From positions 1-46,126 of the forward strand of contig JAIPUZ010000110.1 in the NCBI GenBank assembly GCA_022833215.1: DNA of 46,126 nt. The letters run 5' to 3'. Shown piece after piece: positions 1 to 8,148 of the stretch. The DNA comes from Mesorhizobium sp. (GTDB lineage: Bacteria > Pseudomonadota > Alphaproteobacteria > Rhizobiales > Rhizobiaceae). How positions within the stretch are numbered: the first letter of the stretch is position 1; the number at the start of each line of letters is the position of its first letter. The notes beneath the pieces are model-generated. The model was not told the DNA's origin and made no database searches. It saw only the letters and a list, made by a program, of their open reading frames with translations. The position numbers and the translations under genes were made by a program.

Positions 1-115
1 ACCCGGCCAAGTATTTGAGATAGCCCGCCCGCACATCGACATTGCGGCCTTTCTTAGTCCCTGCGGCCAACCCCTCAAACGCTGCATAGAGCTGGTCCTG
101 GTAGGTTTCGGCCTG
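1..115. repeat. Left copy of terminal overlap (circular join)
   Basis: These 115 bases are identical to the last 115 bases of the window (46012-46126). A coding frame (parE) runs through the join without interruption, so this is the redundant end of a circular contig rather than a biological terminal repeat. Removing one copy gives a circle of about 46,011 bp. Confidence 0.95.
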
Positions 116-208
116 TTCAAACGACCAGCCGCGAACCGTGTCACGATATATTTTCCGAAGATCAGCCTTGGCGGCAGGCGCGAGCCGAAAAGCCAGATTA
201 GTGGCCAT
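1..208 (-). CDS. parE: ParE toxin, N-terminal part (gene crosses the circular join)
   Basis: Type II toxin of the ParE/RelE superfamily; ParE proteins typically act on DNA gyrase and are neutralised by ParD. The ATG is at 208, inside the end of parD: the two genes overlap by 11 bp, so translation is probably coupled. The frame runs off base 1 and continues at 46011 down to a TAG at 45923-45925, giving 98 residues in the circle, the usual ParE length. The N-terminus begins MATNLAFRLAPAAKADLRKI, and the C-terminal half holds IIYFQDRGDRIEIIRILHGRMD, cut here to the core pattern of ParE: a beta-strand with IEIIRILHGRMD. Both features are typical of the family. What is seen is length, motif and pairing with parD; gyrase as target is from the family. 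Confidence 0.9.
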   Translation of the reverse strand, partial: MATNLAFRLAPAAKADLRKIYRDTVRGWSFEQAETYQDQLYAAFEGLAAGTKKGRNVDVRAGYLKYLAG

Positions 209-446
209 ATTCGGCGCGCATCTCGGCTTTAAACGCTTCGTTGTCAAATGGTTCTGGCTCGCCGGATTTCTCGCCCTCGATCAAGGCAGCTTCCAGCGCC
301 CTTACCTTCGCCTCATGTTCTTCCAGAAGCCGCAAGCCAGCCCGCACGACGTCGCTGACAGAACCATAGCGGCCGGTTTGAACTTGGCTGTCAATGAATC
401 CAGCGAAGTGATCGCCAAGGGAAATAGACGTGCTTCTAGCTGCCAT
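198..446 (-). CDS. parD: ParD antitoxin
   Basis: Ribbon-helix-helix antitoxin that binds ParE and represses its own promoter. The protein starts MAARSTSISLGDHFAGFID and carries the ParD pattern of a short N-terminal beta-strand (STSISL) followed by GRYGSVSDVVRAGLRLLEE, then an acidic toxin-binding tail (GEPEPFDNEAFKAEMRAEYG). I chose the ATG at 446 because GGAG of a ribosome site lies about 8 bases upstream. An in-frame ATG at 452 would leave only about 2 bases and a GGAG that is too close. 82 residues, normal for ParD. It is the first gene of the pair, with parE overlapping its stop. Confidence 0.92.
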   Translation of the reverse strand: MAARSTSISLGDHFAGFIDSQVQTGRYGSVSDVVRAGLRLLEEHEAKVRALEAALIEGEKSGEPEPFDNEAFKAEMRAEYGH

Positions 447-471
447 GGGCATATCTCCTTGTTTGGTGCGC

Positions 472-501
472 AACATACCCGTAATTGCTATTTTTTGGCA
501 A
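472..501 (-). promoter_or_regulatory. Probable parDE promoter
   Basis: On the minus strand TTGCCA (496-501) and TATGTT (472-477) are separated by 18 bases, about 25 bases upstream of the parD start. This is a reasonable sigma-70-like pair. It is read by eye only. Confidence 0.45.
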
Positions 502-655
502 GATGGAGGCTAAGAAGCCCTAGCTTGGCATTGAGTAGCAACGGAACAGAAAACTCACATAAGCGGCCAAGATTGGCTTTCTGACCTTCCGCCCGGGTCA
601 CCACGAATTTTCACCGCCGCCAGCGCTCGGCATGCCGAAATGCGCGGGATGCCAA

Positions 656-2023
656 TCAATCAGAATGTTGATCGAAGCGTCCAGCTTCTGGAGGGGAAAG
701 TAATATTTCTTCGTGCTCCTGTTGCAAGTTCTCCTTCGCGCGACGATCCAACGATTGCGCCTTGGAATCGATGTCGCAGAAGAACAGGACATTGAAGAAA
801 GCGAAGGTCATGGCGACCGCCATGGTCCGCAAAGGATAATCCACCAGTGAATGCAGCAGGATGACCATGATCGACAGCAGCGCCAGCCGCTGGAGCGGAC
901 GGTTGTAGACTTGGACCGCACGCACAATCAGCATGACCAGGTAAACGGCGAAAATCGCGACCGCCGCCACTCCGCCTTCGAGCAGCACTTCGAGAAAGTC
1001 GTTATGCGCATGGTTGACGTAGGAGGCGTGCACCATCTCCGGCCTTTCATAGGCGGGATAAACAAGATCGAAGGTGCCGAAGCCAGTACCCCACAGCCAG
1101 TTGTCCTGTATCGCTCTCCATGTCGTGAGCGCAAATTCCCTGCGCCCGAAATCTGCGTCCAGTTGCTGCGATCCAACCTGCACCAGAGCGCCGTAACCAT
1201 AGACGATCAGGATGACAAGCAGAGCCAGCATAGCAAGCGTGCCGACCCGTCCTCGCCAGACCAAAGAGCCCACCGAGATGATGACAACGCCGAAGCCCAG
1301 CAGGATTCCAGCTCGGGAGCCGGCAGCCAGCAGGATCAGGAAAGTCAGCGCCAGCAGCAGGATGGCCATGATCCCGCGGTCATGGAAAAAACCGAAGTAA
1401 ACGATAAGCGGCAGGCTTGCGAACACTAGCGTGGAAAAATGATTCACATTGGCGAACATGCCGACCATGACGCCGTAACCGAGCAGGTCACCGAGCGTCA
1501 CGCCCGTGCTGAAGGAATATTGCAGCCCCCCGGCGATCAGGTTGCAGACAAGACCGATCACGAAGAACGGCAAGAGATCGGCGAATTTCTCTTGCGGCAA
1601 GCGCGCAGCCGCGATGAAAAACACAACCGGCGTCAGCGCGAAAATTATGGCCTGCACAGTTCGAGAAGCGCTCAGGCTGATCGGTGCGGCGCTGATTGCC
1701 GCGTATGGATGGTTTCCCGTGAACGGAAGCAGGATATTGAGACGACCGGCTTCAAGCAGGGAAATCGGCAGGGGCACCAATTGGGCAATGCCCGCCATCA
1801 GTATTAGAATGAACATGAAGATGCCCGCGCGCATCGCTTTCGACATTTGCGCCGACATCAAAGCATAGGCCGAACCAGCCAGGACGATCACCTGGAGAAT
1901 GGCGTCGACCAGTATGCCACGCTGGGTGGCTCCCCCCACCAAAAGACAGGCAAGAAGGCAAAAGCCCAGCACGGAGCGCCGGCTGCGCACTCCCTTTCCG
2001 GTTCGAGCCTCAACAGCACTCAC
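656..2023 (-). CDS. O-antigen ligase/polymerase-like membrane protein (Wzy_C family)
   Basis: Polytopic inner-membrane protein of the O-antigen ligase/Wzy superfamily, 455 residues. Nearly the whole length is hydrophobic segments, and the diagnostic periplasmic motif VNHAHNDFLEVLLEGG is at about residues 337-352, with WLWGTGFGTF before it. Such proteins polymerise or ligate lipid-linked repeat units at the periplasmic face. The GTG start overlaps the stop of the upstream TPR-like gene in a GTGA overlap, so it is the last gene of the six-gene minus-strand operon starting near 7966. A second member of this superfamily lies at 11483-12811. One may be polymerase and the other ligase, or one may be left over from a merged cluster; sequence alone does not say which. 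Confidence 0.85.
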   Translation of the reverse strand: MSAVEARTGKGVRSRRSVLGFCLLACLLVGGATQRGILVDAILQVIVLAGSAYALMSAQMSKAMRAGIFMFILILMAGIAQLVPLPISLLEAGRLNILLPFTGNHPYAAISAAPISLSASRTVQAIIFALTPVVFFIAAARLPQEKFADLLPFFVIGLVCNLIAGGLQYSFSTGVTLGDLLGYGVMVGMFANVNHFSTLVFASLPLIVYFGFFHDRGIMAILLLALTFLILLAAGSRAGILLGFGVVIISVGSLVWRGRVGTLAMLALLVILIVYGYGALVQVGSQQLDADFGRREFALTTWRAIQDNWLWGTGFGTFDLVYPAYERPEMVHASYVNHAHNDFLEVLLEGGVAAVAIFAVYLVMLIVRAVQVYNRPLQRLALLSIMVILLHSLVDYPLRTMAVAMTFAFFNVLFFCDIDSKAQSLDRRAKENLQQEHEEILLSPPEAGRFDQHSD

Positions 2024-3255
2024 GACTGTACCGCTGTAATGCGAATGTCATGAAACAGCACCTTGCCGCTGTAGCGGTTGCTCCAGCTCTCGACCATTGC
2101 GTTGGTGCGCAATGTCAGGCTTTGAACGGGGCAGTTTTGCGGGATGGTGAACCGGCTCTGAAAACTACGGGCATGATAAGTTCCCTCTGATACCTCCACC
2201 CGCTGAACCGGTTGGCGGGGATCAAGGCAATCTACGGCCCACAGCAGCGATTTTGGCAGTTCGGCAGAAGTGGCAGTAACCGCAAACTCAAGCTGATAGG
2301 ATCCGGGAGGAAGCATGATAGTCTGATCTACACCTGTGCGAAGGACGGGCGTGCTGCCGAACTCAACGAGCAGCCCCTGCTGCGGACCCTTGTCCCGGGA
2401 TACGGCAGGCATGGTTGCAGTGACGCCCGGTTGTTGCCGGATAGCCCAGTCGAACTTTCTGCCCGAGGCGACCTGTCGGAACTGACCGTTGAACACAAAG
2501 CCTGACAAATCCTTTTCCTCCTGCCGCAGCGTGAACAGGAAGGTGCGATAGGCCAGATCATATTCCTTGCGCCGAAATAGGCTGGCCAGCAAAGGTGCCG
2601 TCTCGGCCGCCGAAGGCGGAGCAGAGCCCAATGCCAGATCCTGCAAAAGCCGAGCCGTGAAGGCGAGATCCCCCGTATTGAAATCCGAAAGCACAGCGAT
2701 CAGCTGGCGTCGCCAGGGTGGGTCTTGCGCAATCGTTTCCAGCAAGGCCGCATAGCTGCCAGCCTGGGAATATATCTGCGGTACCGCAGCCGCGAATGAT
2801 CCGATCCTCTCGGGCCAGCGCCGAAACATCAAATCCAGCGATTCTATCGCCTTGTCGTGATCGCTCGCTGCCACCGCCCGGTGAATGGACCATTGCAAAG
2901 CATGAAGTTCGGTGTTCGCCAGCGCCAGCGCATGATCGAACATGGCGTAAGCCGACTCTGTCAGTTCGCGACGGCGAAGTATCTCGCCAAGCAGGCTGTA
3001 GATGCGTGCATCTGCCGCATTAGTGGGCAGCGCAGCGCGGACCCGCGCCTCCATCTCCTCAAGAGAGGCATCAGCATCAGGCCGATTCAGCCGGGCGACG
3101 GTTCCGGCGAGCAGCGCTTCCACATTCAGCGGATAAAGCGCCAGAGCCGCGTCGGGATTACTCTTCTCAAGTTGCCGACTTGATGCGATCGCCAAGATCA
3201 CGCAAATGCTTGCGAAGACGCTCAGACACAGAAGCCAGCGACCAGTTTTTCGCAT
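2020..3255 (-). CDS. Membrane-anchored TPR-like protein of the polysaccharide operon
   Basis: 411 residues with one N-terminal membrane segment (GRWLLCLSVFASICVILAI, about residues 5-23). Next comes a helical half with TPR-like spacing, for example ADARIYSLLGEILRRRELTE and AYAMFDHALALAN, and then a beta-rich C-terminal half ending FHDIRITAVQS that resembles a carbohydrate-binding-type sandwich. I recognise no exact family; it is probably a periplasmic scaffold or accessory factor of export. The ATG at 3255 is preferred because GAGGGGAG lies about 10 bases upstream; a longer reading to 3312 is possible. The gene overlaps the end of the wzc-like gene by 89 bp and its stop overlaps the next start by 4 bp, so all three are probably translated together. 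Confidence 0.65.
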   Translation of the reverse strand: MRKTGRWLLCLSVFASICVILAIASSRQLEKSNPDAALALYPLNVEALLAGTVARLNRPDADASLEEMEARVRAALPTNAADARIYSLLGEILRRRELTESAYAMFDHALALANTELHALQWSIHRAVAASDHDKAIESLDLMFRRWPERIGSFAAAVPQIYSQAGSYAALLETIAQDPPWRRQLIAVLSDFNTGDLAFTARLLQDLALGSAPPSAAETAPLLASLFRRKEYDLAYRTFLFTLRQEEKDLSGFVFNGQFRQVASGRKFDWAIRQQPGVTATMPAVSRDKGPQQGLLVEFGSTPVLRTGVDQTIMLPPGSYQLEFAVTATSAELPKSLLWAVDCLDPRQPVQRVEVSEGTYHARSFQSRFTIPQNCPVQSLTLRTNAMVESWSNRYSGKVLFHDIRITAVQS

Positions 3256-5584
3256 GTCGTGGTGAGCTCCCCTCTTCGCTTCTGCTGTCAAGCTTCGGTG
3301 TCTCCTCGCCATAGCTGTAATAGTTATAGCTGAGGTACGTGTAGCTGTAATTGTAGTCCAGCTTGCGAACCGCGAATTTGGTGAGCGCTACTCCCAGCAC
3401 GTTGGAGCCAGCCGCCTGAATGCGCTTCAGCGCCGTACGCGCGGCCTTGCGCGTGACCTGATTGGAGGAAACGACGAGAAGCGTGGCGTCAGTCAACCGG
3501 CTGAGAACCGGCGCATCGGAAAGACCAATGATCGGAGGCGAATCGACAATGACGATATCGTAACTTCTGGCCAGCTTTTGCAGCAGCAGTCCCATGCGCG
3601 AGGACGACAGGAGATCGGCAGGATTCGGCGGGATCATGCCAGCCGTGATCACGCTGATATTGGCGTTCACCCGCTTGATGAGCTTTGGCATATCCTCACG
3701 TCGGATCGTGCTAGTCAGCACATTGGAAAGACCGACAATATTGTCGACCCTGAACAGTCGGTGCACATTGGGTTTGCGCAAATCCGCATCCAGGACCAGC
3801 ACCCTGGCACCCAGCGCACCAAAATCTTCGGCCAGCTTGTATACGGTGGTGGACTTGCCTTCCGACTGCTCGGAGCTGGTAACAAGTAGCCTGCGCGGTG
3901 CGCCTTCCTCACCGGAAAACTGAAGCGAGGTGCGCAAAGAGCGATAGGATTCCGACAGGCCCGATTTCGGGTTTGCCACGGCCTGGGCGAAATCCTTCTC
4001 CTCGATCGCCGGCAGGATGCCGAGGATGGGCAACCGCAACTCCTTTTCCACCTGTTCGGGATTGGTGAAGGTGTTGTTGAGCAGTTCCAGAACGTAGATC
4101 GCCGCCGCCCCTGCCATCAGGGAAAGGACGAGACCTATCGCCAGATTGAGCGGCAGGCGCGGAGAATAGGCATGACGTGGCATGACCGCCATGTCGACCA
4201 CGGTCGCATTCTGGTTCCGCAACTCGGAACTGACCGCGACCTCATTCAGCTTGGCGATCAGATTGTCATATTGGGAGCGGTTGGAATCTACTTCCCGCTT
4301 GAGTATTGTGTACTGGATATTCTTGTCCTGGTAGGCGACCTGTTCAGCCTCCAGTTCGCTCAGCTTGTTTTTCAGGTCTTCGACCTTGGCAAGCGTTTCG
4401 CCATGCTTGATACGGATCGAATCGGTTATCGCGGCGACGCCGAGATTGACCTGGTTCTCGGTCTCGCGGATCTGCGAGTTCAACTGCTGCATCTCCGGGA
4501 AGCCCGGCTTGAAGAAAGCGAGCTTCTGCTGATATTCCGCCTTCAGTTCGGCGAGCTTACCCTTCAGCCTTTCCAACCCTTCGCTGGCGAGCACCTGTTC
4601 CAGGCTGGCGCCCTGCCCATTGTCGATCTGCTGGACCAGCCGTCCGTAATCGAGGCTCTCCTGCATGGCGAGCGCCAGCGCCTTGTTGATCTCGGTCAGG
4701 TTTGCGGCGATCAGCGAACTGTCGCTGCCGGTGATGGTGATGCCGGCGTTCTTGGCGTAATCGACCAGCTCCTCCTCGGACTTCTGAAGACGTTCCTTAA
4801 CCTGAAGCACCTGTTCCTGAATGAACTGTCGCGCCTGGGATGAGGTGTCGCTGGCCTGGTTGATGCGCTGGTCGATGAAGCTCTGGGCGATCTGGTTGGC
4901 GACCTCATAGGCGTATTTCGGATTCTGGTCGGAATAGGAGATTGACAGCAGGCTGGTGTTGGCGATCGTCTCAATAGAAAGATTATCGAGTACCCTGTTG
5001 GTCGCCATGCGCACGCGCTCGTCGGCGCTGTATGCTGAAATGTCGGCGCCGGGCGATCTTCCGAAAGCGCGGCTCAGGATGTTGAGAGGCGAGAAGCCGG
5101 GCCGTGGAAATAGAAAGTCGGCGCGCTCCCCCAGCCCCAGATTGAACACCACACGCTCGACCAGTGAGCGGCTCTTGAGCTTTTCACGCGCGGTGAGATA
5201 GGAACGCATGTCACCGCTTTCCGTGGTGACCTCTATATCCTGGAAGATTCTGGCCGAAGGCACCAGCACCTCAAGCATCGCAGTGGCCCTGTATTGCGGG
5301 GTCATCATCATGGTGAGAGCCATCGCGCTCACGATACCGATCGCGGCCAGCGTGGCCAGAATCCAGCGATAATGCACGACATAGAGGAAGATTCGCAGGA
5401 TATCGAAACCCTCCTCCTGCGCGGAAGGCTCATAGGCGTAATCCTGGATATGCATACGCGGATCGTAGTGGCTGCCGGGCAAGGTTACAGCTCCGCTGCC
5501 GTAATGATCCGGACCTATCTGGTGATGACGATCTAGCATACCCGTATCCCGGTCTCTGCCATTGATGGACGCCGGCCCACCCAT
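3167..5584 (-). CDS. Wzc-like polysaccharide co-polymerase with tyrosine autokinase domain
   Basis: 805-residue fusion of a Wzz/GumC chain-length domain with a BY-kinase. The first membrane segment is at about 72-92 (WILATLAAIGIVSAMALTMM), followed by a long periplasmic coiled coil and a second segment near 480-500. The cytosolic kinase has Walker A SSEQSEGKST, Walker A' VLVLDADLRKPN and Walker B DIVIVDSPPI. A tyrosine cluster (LDYNYSYTYLSYNYYSYG) near the C-terminus is the expected autophosphorylation tail. It sets chain length and gates export together with the Wza-like lipoprotein (5689-6441), and would be dephosphorylated by the CpsB-like enzyme (6452-7261). The start at 5584 has AGG 7 bases upstream. 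Length and domain order are normal for alphaproteobacterial Wzc. Confidence 0.92.
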   Translation of the reverse strand: MGGPASINGRDRDTGMLDRHHQIGPDHYGSGAVTLPGSHYDPRMHIQDYAYEPSAQEEGFDILRIFLYVVHYRWILATLAAIGIVSAMALTMMMTPQYRATAMLEVLVPSARIFQDIEVTTESGDMRSYLTAREKLKSRSLVERVVFNLGLGERADFLFPRPGFSPLNILSRAFGRSPGADISAYSADERVRMATNRVLDNLSIETIANTSLLSISYSDQNPKYAYEVANQIAQSFIDQRINQASDTSSQARQFIQEQVLQVKERLQKSEEELVDYAKNAGITITGSDSSLIAANLTEINKALALAMQESLDYGRLVQQIDNGQGASLEQVLASEGLERLKGKLAELKAEYQQKLAFFKPGFPEMQQLNSQIRETENQVNLGVAAITDSIRIKHGETLAKVEDLKNKLSELEAEQVAYQDKNIQYTILKREVDSNRSQYDNLIAKLNEVAVSSELRNQNATVVDMAVMPRHAYSPRLPLNLAIGLVLSLMAGAAAIYVLELLNNTFTNPEQVEKELRLPILGILPAIEEKDFAQAVANPKSGLSESYRSLRTSLQFSGEEGAPRRLLVTSSEQSEGKSTTVYKLAEDFGALGARVLVLDADLRKPNVHRLFRVDNIVGLSNVLTSTIRREDMPKLIKRVNANISVITAGMIPPNPADLLSSSRMGLLLQKLARSYDIVIVDSPPIIGLSDAPVLSRLTDATLLVVSSNQVTRKAARTALKRIQAAGSNVLGVALTKFAVRKLDYNYSYTYLSYNYYSYGEETPKLDSRSEEGSSPRHAKNWSLASVSERLRKHLRDLGDRIKSAT

Positions 5585-5688
5585 GAGGTACCTGCGAGGC
5601 CCGCTGCATATAGAAAAGCCTGCATCTGCCTCCGGAAAAGCCGCCTGAATCCTGCTTCGCTCATCGATCGGCTCCGGCCTGTCTGATG

Positions 5689-6441
5689 TCAGGGAATGAC
5701 AGCAAGACGACTGGCATTGACCGCTATGCCAAGCGCTTCCTTAAGATTGTTCATAGCCACCCGGCTTTTCGAAGTGAACACCATTATCACATCACCACCA
5801 TAAATGCGGGGATTTGCCAGCCGGCCGCTGCGGATGTGTTGGACATTGTAGTTGGCAACCAGCTTCGTTCCCCCCACATCGCGGAAGACATAAACCTTGG
5901 TCTGGTCCGCAATATCCCTCAGTCCCCCGGCTAGAGCGATGGCGTCCAGCAAGGTAGTGCTTGCGGCGACCGGATAAAGACCAGCCTTGGCGACCTCGCC
6001 GTCGATGGTCACTCTCTGGCTGGCCGATTCCTTCAAAAACACTGTGATGTCCGGCGATTGCAGATAGGAGGCGCCATAGGCTCTCTCAAGTTCCTGCTCC
6101 AGTTGGCGCACGGACTTGCCAGCAGCGGTCTGCACACCGATCAGGGGCAGCGATATCAACCCCAAGGAATCGACCTGAACCACGCGGTTGAGGGAATCCG
6201 TATTGTAGACATTGACTTCCAGAACATCGTTTGCCGACAGCAGTTGTTCGGCGCCATCGCGTGTGCCGGCAGGTGCTGGCAGGCTTTTCACCAGCCGCAG
6301 ACTGCCATCCGCGGTCGCATTTCCTGCTCCCGATTGAAGGGAAAGAACATCGGAAGGCGCCGCTCCTGTATTGGCCGTGTTGCTGCAACCGCCCATGAAA
6401 CAAAGAGCCGCCAGCATGATCGCAGACAGAATTCTGGTCAT
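5689..6441 (-). CDS. Wza/GumB-like outer-membrane polysaccharide export lipoprotein
   Basis: 250 residues. A lipoprotein signal is visible (MTRILSAIMLAALCFMGGCS), with the lipobox cysteine at about residue 19. The Poly_export domain follows (LLSANDVLEVNVYNTDSLNR, SLGLISLPLIG), then a SLBB domain (VTIDGEVAKAGLYPV, TTLLDAIALAGGL) and GGDVIMVF near the end. It forms the outer-membrane channel through which polymer leaves the cell, docking with the Wzc-like protein encoded next. The open frame reaches further upstream, but the ATG at 6441 is the only one that places a lipoprotein signal at the N-terminus. It lies 10 bases after the stop of the CpsB-like gene. Confidence 0.9.
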   Translation of the reverse strand: MTRILSAIMLAALCFMGGCSNTANTGAAPSDVLSLQSGAGNATADGSLRLVKSLPAPAGTRDGAEQLLSANDVLEVNVYNTDSLNRVVQVDSLGLISLPLIGVQTAAGKSVRQLEQELERAYGASYLQSPDITVFLKESASQRVTIDGEVAKAGLYPVAASTTLLDAIALAGGLRDIADQTKVYVFRDVGGTKLVANYNVQHIRSGRLANPRIYGGDVIMVFTSKSRVAMNNLKEALGIAVNASRLAVIP

Positions 6442-6451
6442 GTCATGCCCC

Positions 6452-7261
6452 CTATCCATTCCTGAAAATCCGATCGACAAGACGCCGGGTGAAACCTGGT
6501 TCTCCCCCTGCGCCGGTAACTTCACGCGGCGAGGGCAAAATCTCGCCCGGTTCTGCATTTGACAAGATGGCGGAGGGACGATGGCGAAACATCCGCTCCG
6601 CCTCCTCTTGTCCGTATTTCCCGGCAACCAGCGCGAAGGCGCTGGACAGCACCGGCTTGCGCCACGATACGCCATGCGCATCGCTGGCGAAGAAACTGGC
6701 CCTGCCTTCGCGCAGAATGCGCTCCGACAATTGTTTGGCTGCTGCTCCAAAACCACCGGTCAGCGAATCCGCTGTGAGCTGAAGCGGACAACCGAGATCC
6801 GCAAGGCGCTGGATAACATCGAAATGCCTGCCTGCCCAGGAGAGCCGTTCTGGATGCGTGATAATGGGAACGAAACCCGCCTCAAGCAAACGGCCCGCAA
6901 AATCCTCCAACCGGGGAGGCAGGATTTCATGTGGCGGCTCAAGCAGAAAATAACGCGTGCGGTTCAGGGTTGGCGCTTCGCCATTCTTCAAACGCTCGAC
7001 GAGGTCCGGCGCGATATGGATGTCAGCGCCACTGTACAGGGTCAGGGGAATGGATTGCGCATCAAGCATAGCCTGCAAGCTGTGCATGGCCGGCAGAATC
7101 GTTGCAGCCGAATTATTGTACTTGCCCGGAAATATGTGTGGCGTGCACGCCATATGCGTGATTCCGTCCGCCACAGCAATGCGCGCCATTGCAATCGACA
7201 CGGCCACATCGGTGGCGCCATCGTCGAGAGCGGACAGTATATGAGAGTGCAGATCAATCAT
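6452..7261 (-). CDS. CpsB/CapC-family PHP tyrosine phosphatase
   Basis: 269 residues, a metal-dependent PHP-fold protein-tyrosine phosphatase that removes phosphate from BY-kinases. The metal-ligand motifs are all present: IDLHSHIL at the N-terminus, DDGA, CTPHIFPG, SGADIHI, THPERL, and FFASDAHG near residue 190. The last 40 residues are poorly conserved. It sits just ahead of the export lipoprotein and the kinase it probably acts on, which is the common arrangement. Nothing in it looks damaged. Confidence 0.9.
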   Translation of the reverse strand: MIDLHSHILSALDDGATDVAVSIAMARIAVADGITHMACTPHIFPGKYNNSAATILPAMHSLQAMLDAQSIPLTLYSGADIHIAPDLVERLKNGEAPTLNRTRYFLLEPPHEILPPRLEDFAGRLLEAGFVPIITHPERLSWAGRHFDVIQRLADLGCPLQLTADSLTGGFGAAAKQLSERILREGRASFFASDAHGVSWRKPVLSSAFALVAGKYGQEEAERMFRHRPSAILSNAEPGEILPSPREVTGAGGEPGFTRRLVDRIFRNG

Positions 7262-7397
7262 CGGCCCGAACCTTAACGCGGCTTGTTGGTTTGTTCCGAT
7301 GCTCGATCAAAGCGCGGGAGCGTCCCTTGTCTGACAGGACGCACGGCGCTCCGATCATCCCTCCTATGACAGTTCTGGCATCCCCCTGCAACGCATA

Positions 7398-7428
7398 ACG
7401 CCAATGAGGCTGACAGCTTCATTGGCGT
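7398..7428. repeat. 31-base near-perfect hairpin between FecR-like and cpsB-like genes
   Basis: ACGCCAATGA (7398-7407) and TCATTGGCGT (7419-7428) form a perfect 10-bp stem, and the inside continues as GCTG-A-CAGC, so almost the whole 31 bases fold. Outside it, TGACAGTTCTGGC occurs twice (7367-7379 and 7460-7472). There is no T-run after the stem in the direction of transcription, so it is not a standard terminator. It may be an RNA processing, attenuation or stability element inside the operon leader of the cpsB-like gene. Confidence 0.6.
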
Positions 7429-7486
7429 AAAATCCACAACAGGTTCCGAAAGCTGGAACTGACAGTTCTGGCTTTGGGCAGCCGGG

Positions 7487-7966
7487 TTACTTGCTCACCG
7501 CCTTGTCGTCGTCGGAAACCGCCAAGACAATAGCGCCCAGAGCAAGTCCCCCAGCAATTACGGCAGGTCCAACTGCCGGGCCTCCTGCTGCATTCGCGTT
7601 TACAGCAAGGCAAAGCTGATCTCCCTGCGGGAGAGCCTGGAAAGTGGTGTTCGCCGCCAGTTGCAAGGTGCATCCGTCGCCGAAACTCACGGTCGAAGAC
7701 GACTGCGGGCCGACCATGACGGAATCGCCCGCGGCCAATTGCATCGAAGACTGGGCCGGCACCGAGCCACCCACCCGGCTCACAAAAACGTTACCGGCAA
7801 CATTGTGCAATACGCCAGTAGCTCCGGACGAAGCCTGACAGGCGCAGGCAACCGACTGTGCATTTGCGCTACCGACACTAACAAGACCGCCAACCGCGAC
7901 TACAGCCGCAATCAGACCTGCCCTATTGATCGTGAACCGGAAGCGATTCGACAAAATTGAACGCAT
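7487..7966 (-). CDS. FecR-like secreted protein, first gene of export operon
   Basis: 159 residues. The N-terminus is a probable export signal (AGLIAAVVAVGGLVSVGSANA, about 15-35). The middle matches the FecR-domain pattern: VLHNVAGNVFVSRVGG, LAAGDSVMVGPQSSSTVSF, then DGCTLQLAANTTF. The C-terminus has a glycine/alanine-rich hydrophobic stretch (VIAGGLALGAIVLAV) followed by a charged end, suggesting membrane anchoring. Three cysteines near the start of the mature part (ACACQ) are unusual. The ATG at 7966 has GGAGAGG about 6 bases upstream. FecR-like proteins occur beside alphaproteobacterial polysaccharide genes, but their exact job is unknown. Confidence 0.7.
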   Translation of the reverse strand: MRSILSNRFRFTINRAGLIAAVVAVGGLVSVGSANAQSVACACQASSGATGVLHNVAGNVFVSRVGGSVPAQSSMQLAAGDSVMVGPQSSSTVSFGDGCTLQLAANTTFQALPQGDQLCLAVNANAAGGPAVGPAVIAGGLALGAIVLAVSDDDKAVSK

Positions 7967-8000
7967 TCCAGACCTCTCCGCATATCCAAAACAGGATTGA

Positions 8001-8029
8001 TAGATATCATCACATACCGACTTAAGCAA
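8001..8029 (-). promoter_or_regulatory. Probable promoter of the export operon
   Basis: On the minus strand TTGCTT (8024-8029) and TATCTA (8001-8006) are spaced by exactly 17 bases, 35 bases upstream of the FecR-like start. The surrounding 60 bases are AT-rich compared with the plasmid. It would drive the six genes down to 656. Confidence 0.5.
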
Positions 8030-8148
8030 TATTCAATAACCGGAAGAAAGAGATGGCCAGGCAGACGCTGGAGGAGGGTAGCGTCGGTGCCGTATCGGGT
8101 TGTGTTGGAATTCGGCGGCGCGGCCTCCGGCAAGATGAGATTATCGGT

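Noticed and set aside
627-638. Palindrome TCGGCATGCCGA after the Wzy-like gene
   Set aside because: Only 12 bases, no T-run, and frequent by chance in GC-rich DNA.
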